A stretch of DNA of 64,000 nucleotides from Ruminococcus flavefaciens (GTDB taxonomy: Bacteria > Bacillota > Clostridia > Oscillospirales > Ruminococcaceae): NCBI RefSeq assembly GCF_900119075.1, contig NZ_FPIP01000001.1, positions 553,198-617,197 of the forward strand, read 5' to 3'. Shown here in pieces: positions 35,229 to 43,669 of this stretch. The notes under the pieces were generated by a model, which searched no databases, was not told the origin of the DNA, and worked only from the letters and a program-made list of their open reading frames with translations. Positions within the stretch are counted from its first letter, which is position 1. Each line of letters starts with the position of its first letter. The position numbers and the translations under genes are program-made.

Positions 35229-36131
35229 TCAGCTGAGGATAACAGGTTCAAGCTCAAGCTGAAATCCTGTTTTCTCCTTTACTACCTTTTTTACCTTTTC
35301 GCAGAGCTCCAGGACGTCTGCGCAGGTTGCATAGCCTTTGTTTATCACAAAACCGCTGTGTTTTTCGCTTACCATTGCACCGCCGCAGGTCAGACCTTTA
35401 AGCCCGCACTGGTCTATGAGCAGTGAAGCATAGCTTCCCTCGGGACGCTTGAAGGTGCTTCCTGCGCTTGGGTAGTCAAGCGGCTGCTTGGAGCTTCTCT
35501 TTGCCATACATTCGGACATAGCCGCCTTTATCTCGTCGGCGTCGCCAGCAGCAAGCTCCATTGTAACAGATGTTATGACTCTGTCGGAACCCGAGAAAAA
35601 GCTTCTGCGGTAGGCAAGCTCCATATCGTCCTTTTTAATTGTTTTTATGGTACAGTCCTCGTCGATATACTCGGCTGAGACTACTACGTCCTTCATTTCG
35701 CTGCCGTAAGCGCCTGCATTCATGTAAAGCGCACCGCCTACAGTACCGGGAATACCGAAAAGGTTCTCCATACCTGTAAGTCCAAGCTGCTGGGCACGGA
35801 CACATACAGAAGCAAGAAGTGCTCCCGCGTCACAGCGGATAGTATTTCCGTCGGCTTCGATATCGGAAAAATCACTTCCGAAATGAAGTATAACTCCGTC
35901 AAATCCCTCGTCAGAAGCAATAACATTGCTTCCTCTGCCGAGGATACCGTATTTGATATTATTTTGCTTCATGTATTTTATCAGTTCAGCGGCAGAAGCG
36001 GCAGAATTGATATTTATAAGAGCTCTGCACGGACCGCCGAATCTGAATGTTATATATTCTTTAAGCGAAACCTCGGGAGTTATCTTGCAGCCGAGCTTTT
36101 CGCATAATTTTGTCAATTCATTGATATCCAA
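35229..36131 (-). CDS. murB: UDP-N-acetylenolpyruvoylglucosamine reductase
   Basis: A 300-residue flavoenzyme that reduces UDP-GlcNAc-enolpyruvate to UDP-MurNAc with NADPH. FAD-binding elements GRGSNVIASDEGFDG and LFGIPGTVGGALYMNAGAYG are clear; the proton-donor serine is in SAGSTFKRP, and the final SGFVINKGYATCADV is typical of type II MurB. The start is TTG 36131 with AGGGGG 8 nt upstream. It follows hprK in the operon, placing wall-precursor synthesis beside carbon regulation. Confidence 0.95.
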   Translation of the reverse strand: MDINELTKLCEKLGCKITPEVSLKEYITFRFGGPCRALININSAASAAELIKYMKQNNIKYGILGRGSNVIASDEGFDGVILHFGSDFSDIEADGNTIRCDAGALLASVCVRAQQLGLTGMENLFGIPGTVGGALYMNAGAYGSEMKDVVVSAEYIDEDCTIKTIKKDDMELAYRRSFFSGSDRVITSVTMELAAGDADEIKAAMSECMAKRSSKQPLDYPSAGSTFKRPEGSYASLLIDQCGLKGLTCGGAMVSEKHSGFVINKGYATCADVLELCEKVKKVVKEKTGFQLELEPVILS

Positions 36132-36172
36132 AGTAGTTTCCCCCTGAATCTTTCAATTATGTAATGCTATCC

Positions 36173-37132
36173 TCAGAATGCGTCGTATTCACGCACAACT
36201 TCCTTGGGATCGGATTCCATTCCAAGTCTGTTAAGAAGCTCACGGGCTGCATTATAGCCCATTTTCTTCTGTCTGTTGTTCATAGCAGCAACTTCCAGTA
36301 TTACTGCAAGGTTACGTCCCGGCTTTACGGGAATTGTAAGGGACGGTATCTTTACGCCGAGAATATTTACAAACTCGGTATCTACACCCATACGGTCGTA
36401 AATCTTTTCAGAATTCCACTGCTCCAGCTCAACTACAAGGTCTATTTTCTCAGTCATCTTGACAGCACCGATACCAAAGAGTCGTCTTGCATTGATGATA
36501 CCGATACCGCGGAGCTCCAAGAAATGGCGGATATTGTCGGGCGAGCTTCCCACAAGGCTGATGTTTGAGACCTTTCTAATCTCAACGGCGTCATCGGCAA
36601 CAAGTCTGTGTCCACGCTTTACGAGCTCGATAGCTGTTTCGCTCTTACCTACGCCGCTCTCACCTGTAATGAAAACACCTTCACCGTATATCTCGATAAG
36701 AACGCCGTGACGTGTTATTCTCGGAGCAAGTGTAAGATTAAGGAATGCAATAAGTCCTGCGATGAAGTTAGATGTGCTTTCCTTGCTTCTGAGAAGCGGT
36801 ACCTCGAACTCCGTGGCAAGCTCCAGCATTTCAGGGAAGTACGGGAGCTCTCTGGTGATTATAAGAGCAGGTATGCGCTGCGAGAAAAGGCACTGTAAAC
36901 GCTCTCTTCTGGTCTTTTCATCAATAGTGGAAAGATAAGCGAACTCCATCTTGCCGATGATCTGGATACGCTCGGGATTGAAATACTCATAGAAGCCCAT
37001 GAGCTGTAAACCGGGACGGTTTACATCGTTTTCATCGATCATTATCTCATTGGGATCCTTTGGGGTATAGATGTTTTCCAGCTTGAATTCATCGATCAAA
37101 CGCTGAAGTGATACCTTAAAAACTTCTGCCAT
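36173..37132 (-). CDS. hprK: HPr kinase/phosphorylase
   Basis: A 319-residue sensor that phosphorylates Ser46 of HPr when glycolytic intermediates are high, thus driving CcpA catabolite repression. Walker A is GESGVGKS (157-164), the preceding RHGVLIEIYGEG has the conserved His (H142), and the signature LEVRGIGI-like LELRGIGIINARRLFG follows. The N-terminal third is the Hpr-K N domain. ATG 37132 is used because GGAG lies 6 nt upstream; ATG 37144 would overlap the site. Confidence 0.96.
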   Translation of the reverse strand: MAEVFKVSLQRLIDEFKLENIYTPKDPNEIMIDENDVNRPGLQLMGFYEYFNPERIQIIGKMEFAYLSTIDEKTRRERLQCLFSQRIPALIITRELPYFPEMLELATEFEVPLLRSKESTSNFIAGLIAFLNLTLAPRITRHGVLIEIYGEGVFITGESGVGKSETAIELVKRGHRLVADDAVEIRKVSNISLVGSSPDNIRHFLELRGIGIINARRLFGIGAVKMTEKIDLVVELEQWNSEKIYDRMGVDTEFVNILGVKIPSLTIPVKPGRNLAVILEVAAMNNRQKKMGYNAARELLNRLGMESDPKEVVREYDAF

Positions 37133-37172
37133 AACAATCTCCATTCTCCGACGTTATGTCGGGAGTTATTTT

Positions 37173-38375
37173 TTAGCCGAGTACATATGAATCGAACCCG
37201 TATTCGACTATTACATCCTTTGCATCGAGAAGATCCTGTGTGCTTGCCGTAACGCCTGAAACGCGCACTGCAACGTTGAAATCCTCAACGTCATCGCTAA
37301 CAAGTTCGAGCATTTTCTTTACGTTTTCAGCAGGAGTACCATTGAATTCATACACAGTCTCTCCTGTATAGACTCCATAGCTTATGGCGTCCACATCTAT
37401 GTTGAGAACGACCGTATTTACCTTAAGAAGCATAGGCTGCAAAACATCGTCCTTGCCTCTGAGAAGATCGGCTGCATTGACTTCAAGAAGCATTGTTGCT
37501 CCATTATGCATTATCTTATCATACATAAGATTTGCAGCCGAGGTAAGAGCCATGTATCTGTCAGGTCCTGTGACCTCTGTTCCGAGATATTCAGCGTCAG
37601 AGGGACGGAAATCAGGGAATATAAAGTCATAGCACACTACCTTGTCAAAACCTGCCGATGATATCTCCTCAACTATATCACCGTTATAGCTTACCGCTGT
37701 TTCGGAAAAAGGGTTCATCCATGGCTTTCCGCCTGCTTCAACTGTGTTATCTATCCACTGTGAGCCGTCGTCAACGCAGAGATAGCTCATATCACGGAAG
37801 TAGTTCGGCAGCGTATTGTCGTTAAAAGTGCTTACGCAGGCAACAGGCTTATAACCAGCGTCGGTTATAGTAGAAACTATATCCTTCAGCCTGATATATG
37901 AACGTATCAGACCTGCCGAGGTAACGTAATAATTATTGGAAGCGTAGTAAACTTCTCCGCCGCCCACCTTGAGCGGCACTTCTACGTACTCGATATTCTC
38001 GCCTGCCGGAACTCTTTTCAATGCGTCCTTAAGAGTATCAGTACCGATAAGATCATTGGTAGTAAGCGAATATGCTCTGTACTTTTCCGCGCTTACGGGA
38101 AGCGGAACATCAGGGGCAGTATTTTCCGTAACTACCTCGCCGTTTTCGTCGGTAAGCTCCTCGGTAGCTGCCTCTGCAACAGAGCTTTCTGTATTGTCGC
38201 CCTTTTTCTTAGAGTAATTTATAAGCGGCTCGGCAACACTGTAGCCAATAAAGCCTATACCGCCTATCAGAAGAACAGTAAGACCGACAGAAAAAGCCTT
38301 TCCCACAGGGCTTTTGCCGTAGTAATTCTTCTCCTTGGTCTTGTAGATCTTTCTTCCTTTGTTTTTGAATTTCAT
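37173..38375 (-). CDS. DUF4015-like (putative glycoside hydrolase-type) membrane-anchored protein
   Basis: A 400-residue protein. Residues 1-55 are basic then hydrophobic (VGKAFSVGLTVLLIGGIG), an N-terminal anchor with the rest outside. An acidic, Ala/Thr-rich linker follows. Residues about 150-400 look like a TIM-barrel of the putative glycoside hydrolase family DUF4015: WMNPFSETAVSYNGDIVEE, FDKVVCYDFIFPDFRP. The catalytic acidic residues are not certain. It may remodel surface glycans; this is inference. It sits between the rnfA-like gene and hprK, with AGGAGAG before ATG 38375. Confidence 0.6.
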   Translation of the reverse strand: MKFKNKGRKIYKTKEKNYYGKSPVGKAFSVGLTVLLIGGIGFIGYSVAEPLINYSKKKGDNTESSVAEAATEELTDENGEVVTENTAPDVPLPVSAEKYRAYSLTTNDLIGTDTLKDALKRVPAGENIEYVEVPLKVGGGEVYYASNNYYVTSAGLIRSYIRLKDIVSTITDAGYKPVACVSTFNDNTLPNYFRDMSYLCVDDGSQWIDNTVEAGGKPWMNPFSETAVSYNGDIVEEISSAGFDKVVCYDFIFPDFRPSDAEYLGTEVTGPDRYMALTSAANLMYDKIMHNGATMLLEVNAADLLRGKDDVLQPMLLKVNTVVLNIDVDAISYGVYTGETVYEFNGTPAENVKKMLELVSDDVEDFNVAVRVSGVTASTQDLLDAKDVIVEYGFDSYVLG

Positions 38376-38409
38376 TTAATAACTCTCCTATAATATCAGT
38401 ATATTCCTT

Positions 38410-38988
38410 TTACTTAAGCGAATATACTGCCATTGAAATGATCCCGAGGTAAACGAGCATTGCAGGGAATCCCCTGAACGACGCAGGTACCTTTGCCGAA
38501 TTCAGCTTACGGTATGCAGCAGCAAGGATCAGTGCCGCCACGATAAAGCCTATGCCTGCTTCAAAGCCCGACGAGATATACCAGCCCAGATCAAATTCCG
38601 AGCTGTTCTCTGCAGCTCTGCCGCTTATAGTGAAAAGCGTACCCATTACAGCGCAGTTGAACGCCGATACATGGATATACTTGCGGAAGTCCGCAAACCA
38701 GTTCCTGCCGACGAAATAAGACGCAGTAAGCATGATAACATACAGTATACCAATGACTGCCGTATAAAGCAGCAGTCTCAGGTCTGCCGCCGGCTCGGGA
38801 AGCATACAGTCGATAAAATATGCCGCCGCAGAACCAAAAGTTGTGAAAACCGTGATGACGCAGGACGTTGCAAGCATATTCTTCTTGCTGTCAGCCGCTA
38901 TGAACATGGTGCTTGTGCCAAGCGCCTGTGATAATATGAGATTTGCCGCAAGGAGCGCTATAAGTTCATCTATCAGAAACATCAGCAT
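38410..38988 (-). CDS. RnfA-like membrane protein lacking one cluster cysteine
   Basis: A 192-residue six-helix membrane protein of the RnfA/NqrE family, ending in the typical FRGFPAMLVYLGIISMAVYS. In true RnfA, cysteines in GLCPFMGVSKK and NCAVLG help hold a [2Fe-2S] cluster within the membrane. Here the second is kept (NCAVMG, C112), but the first site reads LGTSTM with Ser26 at the cysteine position. The gene overlaps the RnfE-like gene by 23 nt. RnfB, RnfC and RnfG are absent nearby, so normal ferredoxin:NAD oxidoreductase activity is unlikely. Confidence 0.8.
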   Translation of the reverse strand: MLMFLIDELIALLAANLILSQALGTSTMFIAADSKKNMLATSCVITVFTTFGSAAAYFIDCMLPEPAADLRLLLYTAVIGILYVIMLTASYFVGRNWFADFRKYIHVSAFNCAVMGTLFTISGRAAENSSEFDLGWYISSGFEAGIGFIVAALILAAAYRKLNSAKVPASFRGFPAMLVYLGIISMAVYSLK

Positions 38989-39598
38989 TACTCCTTACAT
39001 CATTATTTTTTGAAACAAGCCCGCGAATAAACCTGTAGGCTCCGCACATAAGTCCGAGAAAGATAAATCCTCCGAATGGCTGTGAAAGTCCGCTTATAAG
39101 CGTATTTATATCCACTATACGGCTGTTTATTGTACCGTATGCAAAAAGCTCTCTCAGAACGCCTGTTATGAGCATGACGGCGTCAAATCCGATTATGCAG
39201 AATATGAGAGATACAGCCATATCAGTTCTTTTCATTCGGAAGAACCTTGCCTCCGTCTGAAAAACTATAAGTGAATTCACCGCAAGCAGTGGAAAATAGA
39301 TACCTATTCGCTCGATGACTCCCGGAAAGAACTCTCGTGTGGCAAGCTTTACGGGTATATATACAAGAGCCGATATCAGCGCATAAAGTATTACTTTTAC
39401 GGTATATGGCAGTTTTCTCGGAACAAATGAAGAAATAAGCACCGAAAGAAATGTTATAGCCGTAAATGCGTATATCAGGGCTTCGGCGTTCTTCAGCGTA
39501 TCTCCGCAGATTATAACAGGAGATATGACCATAAGACCGGAAAGAACGATATTATCGCCGAGGATACCGCCGAGAAGCTGCTTTTTGTTGTTATTCAT
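38966..39598 (-). CDS. RnfE-like membrane protein lacking both cluster cysteines
   Basis: A 210-residue membrane protein of the RnfE/NqrD family with about six helices; LLAVNSLIVFQTEARFF and FGGFIFLGLMCG match RnfE regions. The two cysteines expected in GLCP and VNC are both serine (S26 in VISP, S109 in VNS). Together with the RnfA-like change this removes three of four ligands of the intramembrane cluster. The gene overlaps its RnfD-like neighbour by 8 nt. The fold seems kept while the redox centre is lost; a transporter-like role is possible. Confidence 0.8.
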   Translation of the reverse strand: MNNNKKQLLGGILGDNIVLSGLMVISPVIICGDTLKNAEALIYAFTAITFLSVLISSFVPRKLPYTVKVILYALISALVYIPVKLATREFFPGVIERIGIYFPLLAVNSLIVFQTEARFFRMKRTDMAVSLIFCIIGFDAVMLITGVLRELFAYGTINSRIVDINTLISGLSQPFGGFIFLGLMCGAYRFIRGLVSKNNDVRSNADVSDR

Positions 39599-40574
39599 GC
39601 ACAGCAGCCCCCTCTCCGTCGGCGTTTTGAGCCGTTACAGCTTCGATATGCTCCTTTTCGGCTATCTCTATCTTCTTTTCAAGATTCTTGAAGCCCAGAG
39701 CAATAGGTGTGAACAGTACCGAAACAATGATAATAGCGTTTTCCTTAACACCCGTAGCTACAAGCACATAGGAAATGATGCCGATGAAAAGTCCGTAGAA
39801 AAACGCATAATAATTACGCTTTGGAGCTATTCTTACATCTGAAACTATATATATAGCCGAAAACAGCACCATATTCAGTACCAGTGAATATTTGAGCGAA
39901 GCAGTCCTTGAACTGAGCACGGGAGTTACAATCGCAAAAAAGCCTGTACCGAAAATTGTTCCGATAAAAGCGCCTGCGGAAATACTTCTCCTCATCATAA
40001 GCACTACTGCCGCAACGCAAAGGAGCAGTACGCTTACGGAGCCCGACGGACCGCTGAAATTGCCCAGCAAAAGCTCAAAATCCGTATGGGAGAAAACTCT
40101 TGTTGTATTGAAAATGTATGAAGCCGATTTCACCAGTGATGTCGGGTGATCGAATATACCTGTCTTGGTGTACGGCTCGGTATACTGAAGAAGCTGTCGT
40201 CCCCATGAGGTCAGCACGAAAATATATCCTGCCGCCGCAGGAGAAAAAATCATGTTTATCCTGCCGCCAAAGACGTTCTTGGCAACGATAATCGCAAAAA
40301 GCACGGCGAGCGCCGCGACCTTGTAGTCCATAACTACAGGAAACATCAGCGCAAGTATCAGTGCGTCAGAGGTACAGGTAAGGTCATCAGCAGTAAATTT
40401 CTTATTCATGATACGCAGAGATATGAACTCCGCCGCAACCGAAACAGCCACACAAACTCCTGCAAGAACAACAGAACGCATTCCGTAATAGAAATAGGAC
40501 ATCAGCTCCAGTGTAAGGAGCGTAAGCATTATATCAAGCCATATAAGGCGTTCTTTTCTCGCTTTTTTCAGCAT
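39591..40574 (-). CDS. RnfD-like membrane protein without visible flavin-attachment motif
   Basis: A 327-residue protein of the RnfD/NqrB family: VFGGRINMIFSPAAAGY corresponds to the conserved YGGLGQNPFNPAM-type stretch, and about ten hydrophobic helices are present. True RnfD carries FMN on a threonine in an (S/Q)GATP-like motif between helices; I see no such motif, only HPTSLVK in the corresponding loop. The N-terminal LTCTSDALILALMFP helix agrees with the family. Start ATG 40574 has AAGGAAG and overlaps rpe by 7 nt, so the trio is coupled to rpe. Confidence 0.78.
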   Translation of the reverse strand: MLKKARKERLIWLDIMLTLLTLELMSYFYYGMRSVVLAGVCVAVSVAAEFISLRIMNKKFTADDLTCTSDALILALMFPVVMDYKVAALAVLFAIIVAKNVFGGRINMIFSPAAAGYIFVLTSWGRQLLQYTEPYTKTGIFDHPTSLVKSASYIFNTTRVFSHTDFELLLGNFSGPSGSVSVLLLCVAAVVLMMRRSISAGAFIGTIFGTGFFAIVTPVLSSRTASLKYSLVLNMVLFSAIYIVSDVRIAPKRNYYAFFYGLFIGIISYVLVATGVKENAIIIVSVLFTPIALGFKNLEKKIEIAEKEHIEAVTAQNADGEGAAVHE

Positions 40575-41227
40575 GGCATATCTTCCTTAAGGGACTGTGC
40601 AGCCTTAGCCATATCTTCGGCAGCAAAAAGATAGCTGCCCGAAACAAGCACATTAGCCCCTGCTTCCCGTACTGTTCCTGATGTTACGCCGTTTATGCCG
40701 CCGTCCACTTCAACATTTACGTCAAGTCCGAGTTCGGTTATCTTCTGACGGACTGCGCGTATCTTGTCAACTGTCTCGGTAATAAATCTCTGACCGCCGA
40801 AGCCGGGCTCAACTGTCATAACAAGTACCATATCAAGGTAAGGCAGAAACTCAAAAACGCTTTCCACAGGAGTTGCAGGCTTAATGGCAAGTGCCGCCCT
40901 TACTCCGCATTCTCTTATAGCCTTGATAGTTTCAAGTGTATCGCTGTCGCTTTCGATATGGAAGCATATTATATCAGCGCCGCTCTCTGCAAAGCGCTTC
41001 ACGTACTTCAAAGGATCGGCTATCATGAGGTGAACGTCAAGAGTTATATCAGTGACATTTCTCACCTGCTGAAGCACAGGTATGCCAAAGGTTATATTCG
41101 GAACGAATATGCCGTCCATAACGTCAAAATGGAGCATATCTATCCCGTTATCCTCAAGCTTTTTTATCTCTTTGCCAAGTTCAAGCATATCTGCGCTAAG
41201 CACAGAAGCTGAAACATAATTTTTCAA
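40568..41227 (-). CDS. rpe: ribulose-phosphate 3-epimerase (TTG start)
   Basis: A 219-residue TIM-barrel enzyme interconverting ribulose 5-phosphate and xylulose 5-phosphate. Motifs: ASVLSADML at the start, HFDVMDGIFVPNITFG with metal-binding His/Asp, MTVEPGFGGQRF, and VEVDGGINGVT. TTG 41227 is chosen because it gives the family length of about 220 and has GGAAGAAGTG upstream; the longer open frame extends over the promoter. It heads the long minus-strand block. Confidence 0.94.
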   Translation of the reverse strand: MKNYVSASVLSADMLELGKEIKKLEDNGIDMLHFDVMDGIFVPNITFGIPVLQQVRNVTDITLDVHLMIADPLKYVKRFAESGADIICFHIESDSDTLETIKAIRECGVRAALAIKPATPVESVFEFLPYLDMVLVMTVEPGFGGQRFITETVDKIRAVRQKITELGLDVNVEVDGGINGVTSGTVREAGANVLVSGSYLFAAEDMAKAAQSLKEDMPC

Positions 41228-41300
41228 TTTATCACTTCTTCCGATGTAACTGGTCTGAAATATCAGACAAAAACATTTCTTAAAAAATCCATACACTATT

Positions 41301-41329
41301 ATTATATAATATTTATCGCTCAACGTCAA
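41301..41329 (-). promoter_or_regulatory. promoter of the rpe-rnf-like block
   Basis: On the minus strand TTGACG (41324-41329), 17-nt spacer, TATAAT (41301-41306). Confidence 0.7.
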
Positions 41330-41463
41330 TACAGATAAATTGTTTTTTATTTTATTTTTATAAAAACATATCTGTATGAAGCAATGTTAAATACATTTAT
41401 TTTTTATATTGTCCATGCTTTTCTTCATATCATTTTCTATCAGGAACAATGAGGTGATGTACT

Positions 41464-42147
41464 ATGTTTATTGAATTGCTGCGGAATCTTTTCTTTTTTG
41501 CTCTGCATATCGAAAGTTCTGCCGTATTCCCCAAGCCGCTGTCTAAAAAAGAAGAAAATGAGTGCTTCGAGCTTATGTCCAAGGGCGACAGCTCCGCAAG
41601 AAACAGGCTTATCGAACATAATCTGCGTCTTGTAGCCCATATCGTAAAGAAATACGCTTCGGGAGCAGACGAGCAGGATGAACTTATCTCCGTAGGAACT
41701 GTGGGACTTATCAAAGCCGTATCCTCCTTTGATAACTCAAAAGGCGCAAAATTCGCTACGTACGCAAGCAGATGCATTGAAAATGAGATACTAATGCAGT
41801 TTCGCGCAGCAAAAAAATCCGCAGGCGACGTTTACATCAACGAACCTGTTGAGACTGACAAAGACGGGAACGCCCTCACGCTCATGGACCTTATCGACGA
41901 CGGAGTAGATATCCATGAGCAGGTGGATATTCTTATCCGCTCACGACAGCTTTACAGCTTTCTTACGCAATGTCTCGACAAGCGGGAGCTTGATATCATC
42001 GTCTACCGCTACGGACTTTACGGCAGCAAACCCCATACGCAGAACGAAACTGCCGTAAAAATGGGCATCTCACGCTCTTACGTATCACGAATCGAGAAAA
42101 AAGCTATCGGCAAGCTGAAGAAAATGTTTGATAATGCAGCTTTTTGA
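41464..42147 (+). CDS. sigK: RNA polymerase sporulation sigma factor SigK-like
   Basis: A 227-residue sigma-70 family factor closest by pattern to sigma-K. Residues 1-20 (MFIELLRNLFFFALHIESSA) look like the hydrophobic pro-sequence that is cleaved in the mother cell. FPKPLSKKEEN opens the mature protein, RNRLIEHNLRLVAHIVKKY is region 2, KFATYASRCIENEILM region 2.4, and GISRSYVSRIEKKAIGKL region 4. The gene is uninterrupted, unlike the skin-split sigK of some species. Ribosome site GAGGTGATG lies before ATG 41464. No clear housekeeping promoter is visible upstream. Whether this organism sporulates cannot be told here. Confidence 0.88.
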   Translation: MFIELLRNLFFFALHIESSAVFPKPLSKKEENECFELMSKGDSSARNRLIEHNLRLVAHIVKKYASGADEQDELISVGTVGLIKAVSSFDNSKGAKFATYASRCIENEILMQFRAAKKSAGDVYINEPVETDKDGNALTLMDLIDDGVDIHEQVDILIRSRQLYSFLTQCLDKRELDIIVYRYGLYGSKPHTQNETAVKMGISRSYVSRIEKKAIGKLKKMFDNAAF

Positions 42148-42177
42148 TTTGAAACGTGAGATTATTAGCTCCGATTG

Positions 42178-42206
42178 TTGCTTTTTCATTATTTTTATGA
42201 TATAAT
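42178..42206 (+). promoter_or_regulatory. promoter of the SDR epimerase gene
   Basis: TTGCTT (42178-42183), 17-nt spacer, TATAAT (42201-42206). Confidence 0.6.
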
Positions 42207-42236
42207 TGATTCATATTTTAGAAAGGAGCAACGAGC

Positions 42237-43148
42237 TTGGATATCCTTGTCACAGGCGGAACTGTCTTCGCCAGCAGATATACTGCCGAATATTTTGCTG
42301 AAAACGGGCATAATGTATTTGTTCTCAACCGCGGAAGCCGTCCTAATCCCACAGGCGTCACACCTATCATAGCCGACAGGCACGACCTTGGCGATAAACT
42401 CCGCGGCAGGCATTTCGACGCTGTAATAGACGTAACATCCTACAATGCAGACGATGTGAACGATCTGCTTGACGGTCTTGACAGCTTTGACAGCTATATT
42501 TTCATCAGCTCCAGTGCCGTTTATCCTGAAACGCTCCCACAGCCGTTCAAAGAGACTGACAAATGCGGCGAGAATAGTATCTGGGGCAAATACGGAACCG
42601 ATAAGATATCCGCCGAAACTGCTCTTTTCAGCCGTGTTCCCGAAGCATATGCGCTTCGTCCGCCATATTTATGCGGTCCTATGAATAATCTGCACCGTGA
42701 AGCCTTTGTGTTTGAATGTGCTGAACAGGACAGAGTGTTCTATCTGCCGAAGCATGGTGAAATGAAGCTTCAATTCTTCCATATCGGCGATCTTTGCCGC
42801 GTGATCGAAGCTATTCTGCAAAAGAAGCCTGAACAGCATATTCTGAACGTCGGATATGAAACTCCCGTAACAGTGAAAGAATGGGCGGAGCTGTGCTATC
42901 GTGTCGTGGGCAGGACTCCGCGTTTTGAATACGTTACCGAGGATATCCCACAGAGAAGCTACTTCCCGTTCTATGACTATGAGTACATTCTTGATGTCAA
43001 AGCAATGAATGCTCTGATCGATAAGCTTACTCCCCTTGAAGAATCACTCAGGCAGTCATACGAATGGTTCAGAAATAACCGAAACGCCATAATCCGCAAG
43101 CCGTTAAAAGAGTTTATCGACAGAGAACTCAGAAAGGAAAAGCCATGA
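42237..43148 (+). CDS. NAD-dependent epimerase/dehydratase (extended SDR)
   Basis: A 303-residue Rossmann-fold protein. The N-terminal VTGGTVFASRYTAEYF replaces the usual TGGTGFIG. SSSAVY gives the catalytic serine region; the usual YxxxK is represented by YGTDK (about residues 122-126). RPPYLCGP is the substrate loop. It resembles nucleotide-sugar epimerases or RNA-binding CSP41-like members; the substrate is unknown. The start is TTG 42237 with AAAGGAG at 42222-42228. The last four bases overlap the next ATG (ATGA). Confidence 0.85.
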   Translation: MDILVTGGTVFASRYTAEYFAENGHNVFVLNRGSRPNPTGVTPIIADRHDLGDKLRGRHFDAVIDVTSYNADDVNDLLDGLDSFDSYIFISSSAVYPETLPQPFKETDKCGENSIWGKYGTDKISAETALFSRVPEAYALRPPYLCGPMNNLHREAFVFECAEQDRVFYLPKHGEMKLQFFHIGDLCRVIEAILQKKPEQHILNVGYETPVTVKEWAELCYRVVGRTPRFEYVTEDIPQRSYFPFYDYEYILDVKAMNALIDKLTPLEESLRQSYEWFRNNRNAIIRKPLKEFIDRELRKEKP

Positions 43149-43588
43149 TCTACACAAAACTTACCTGCAAAGCAATGGATATAGCATACAACGCTCATCA
43201 GGGACAGTTAGACAAAAGCGGTATCCCCTACATCTTCCACCCGTATCACTTAGCAGAGCAGATGACCGACGAATTTACAGTATGTGCCGCTCTGCTTCAC
43301 GATGTTGTCGAGGACACCGACGTTACTATCGAGGACCTTGAAAAGGAGTTCCCTTCTGAGGTCACTGAAGCTGTAAAGCTCCTTACTCACAGCGATAATG
43401 TGGACTATTTCGACTATATCCGCGCTGTAAAGAGAAACAGAGTCGCCAAGACAGTCAAGCTCGCCGACCTGCACCATAACTCTGATATCAGCCGTATCAC
43501 CGATATCAAAAAGCGCATAAGCGATAAGACTATTGAGCGTATGCAGAAATACGCAGAGGCAGAAAAAATCCTTACAGAAGCAGACTAA
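43145..43588 (+). CDS. HD-domain hydrolase, Mesh1/SpoT-like
   Basis: A 147-residue stand-alone HD domain: IFHPYHLAEQ, LLHDVVEDT and KLADLHHN provide the metal-binding His/Asp set, and the HDxxED pattern is that of (p)ppGpp hydrolases. It lacks the synthetase and TGS parts of Rel, so it is a small alarmone-hydrolase-like protein; the (p)ppGpp activity is inferred. ATG 43145 overlaps the stop of the SDR gene. Confidence 0.85.
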   Translation: MIYTKLTCKAMDIAYNAHQGQLDKSGIPYIFHPYHLAEQMTDEFTVCAALLHDVVEDTDVTIEDLEKEFPSEVTEAVKLLTHSDNVDYFDYIRAVKRNRVAKTVKLADLHHNSDISRITDIKKRISDKTIERMQKYAEAEKILTEAD

Positions 43589-43607
43589 ATTTATCTGTTT
43601 TTGTCAA

Positions 43608-43636
43608 TTGCTATTTTCTCATCTATATGCTATAAT
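43608..43636 (+). promoter_or_regulatory. promoter of the DnaD gene
   Basis: TTGCTA (43608-43613), 17-nt spacer, TATAAT (43631-43636). Confidence 0.6.
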
Positions 43637-43669
43637 ATCTCTTGCAGTATTTTTTCGGAGGTGTCTTTC

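Noticed and set aside
38410..40574. Complete Rnf ferredoxin:NAD oxidoreductase
   Set aside because: Only D, E and A-like subunits are present, and their ligand cysteines are mostly replaced.
41464..42147. skin-type interruption of sigK
   Set aside because: The frame is continuous, and no recombinase or repeated junction is present.
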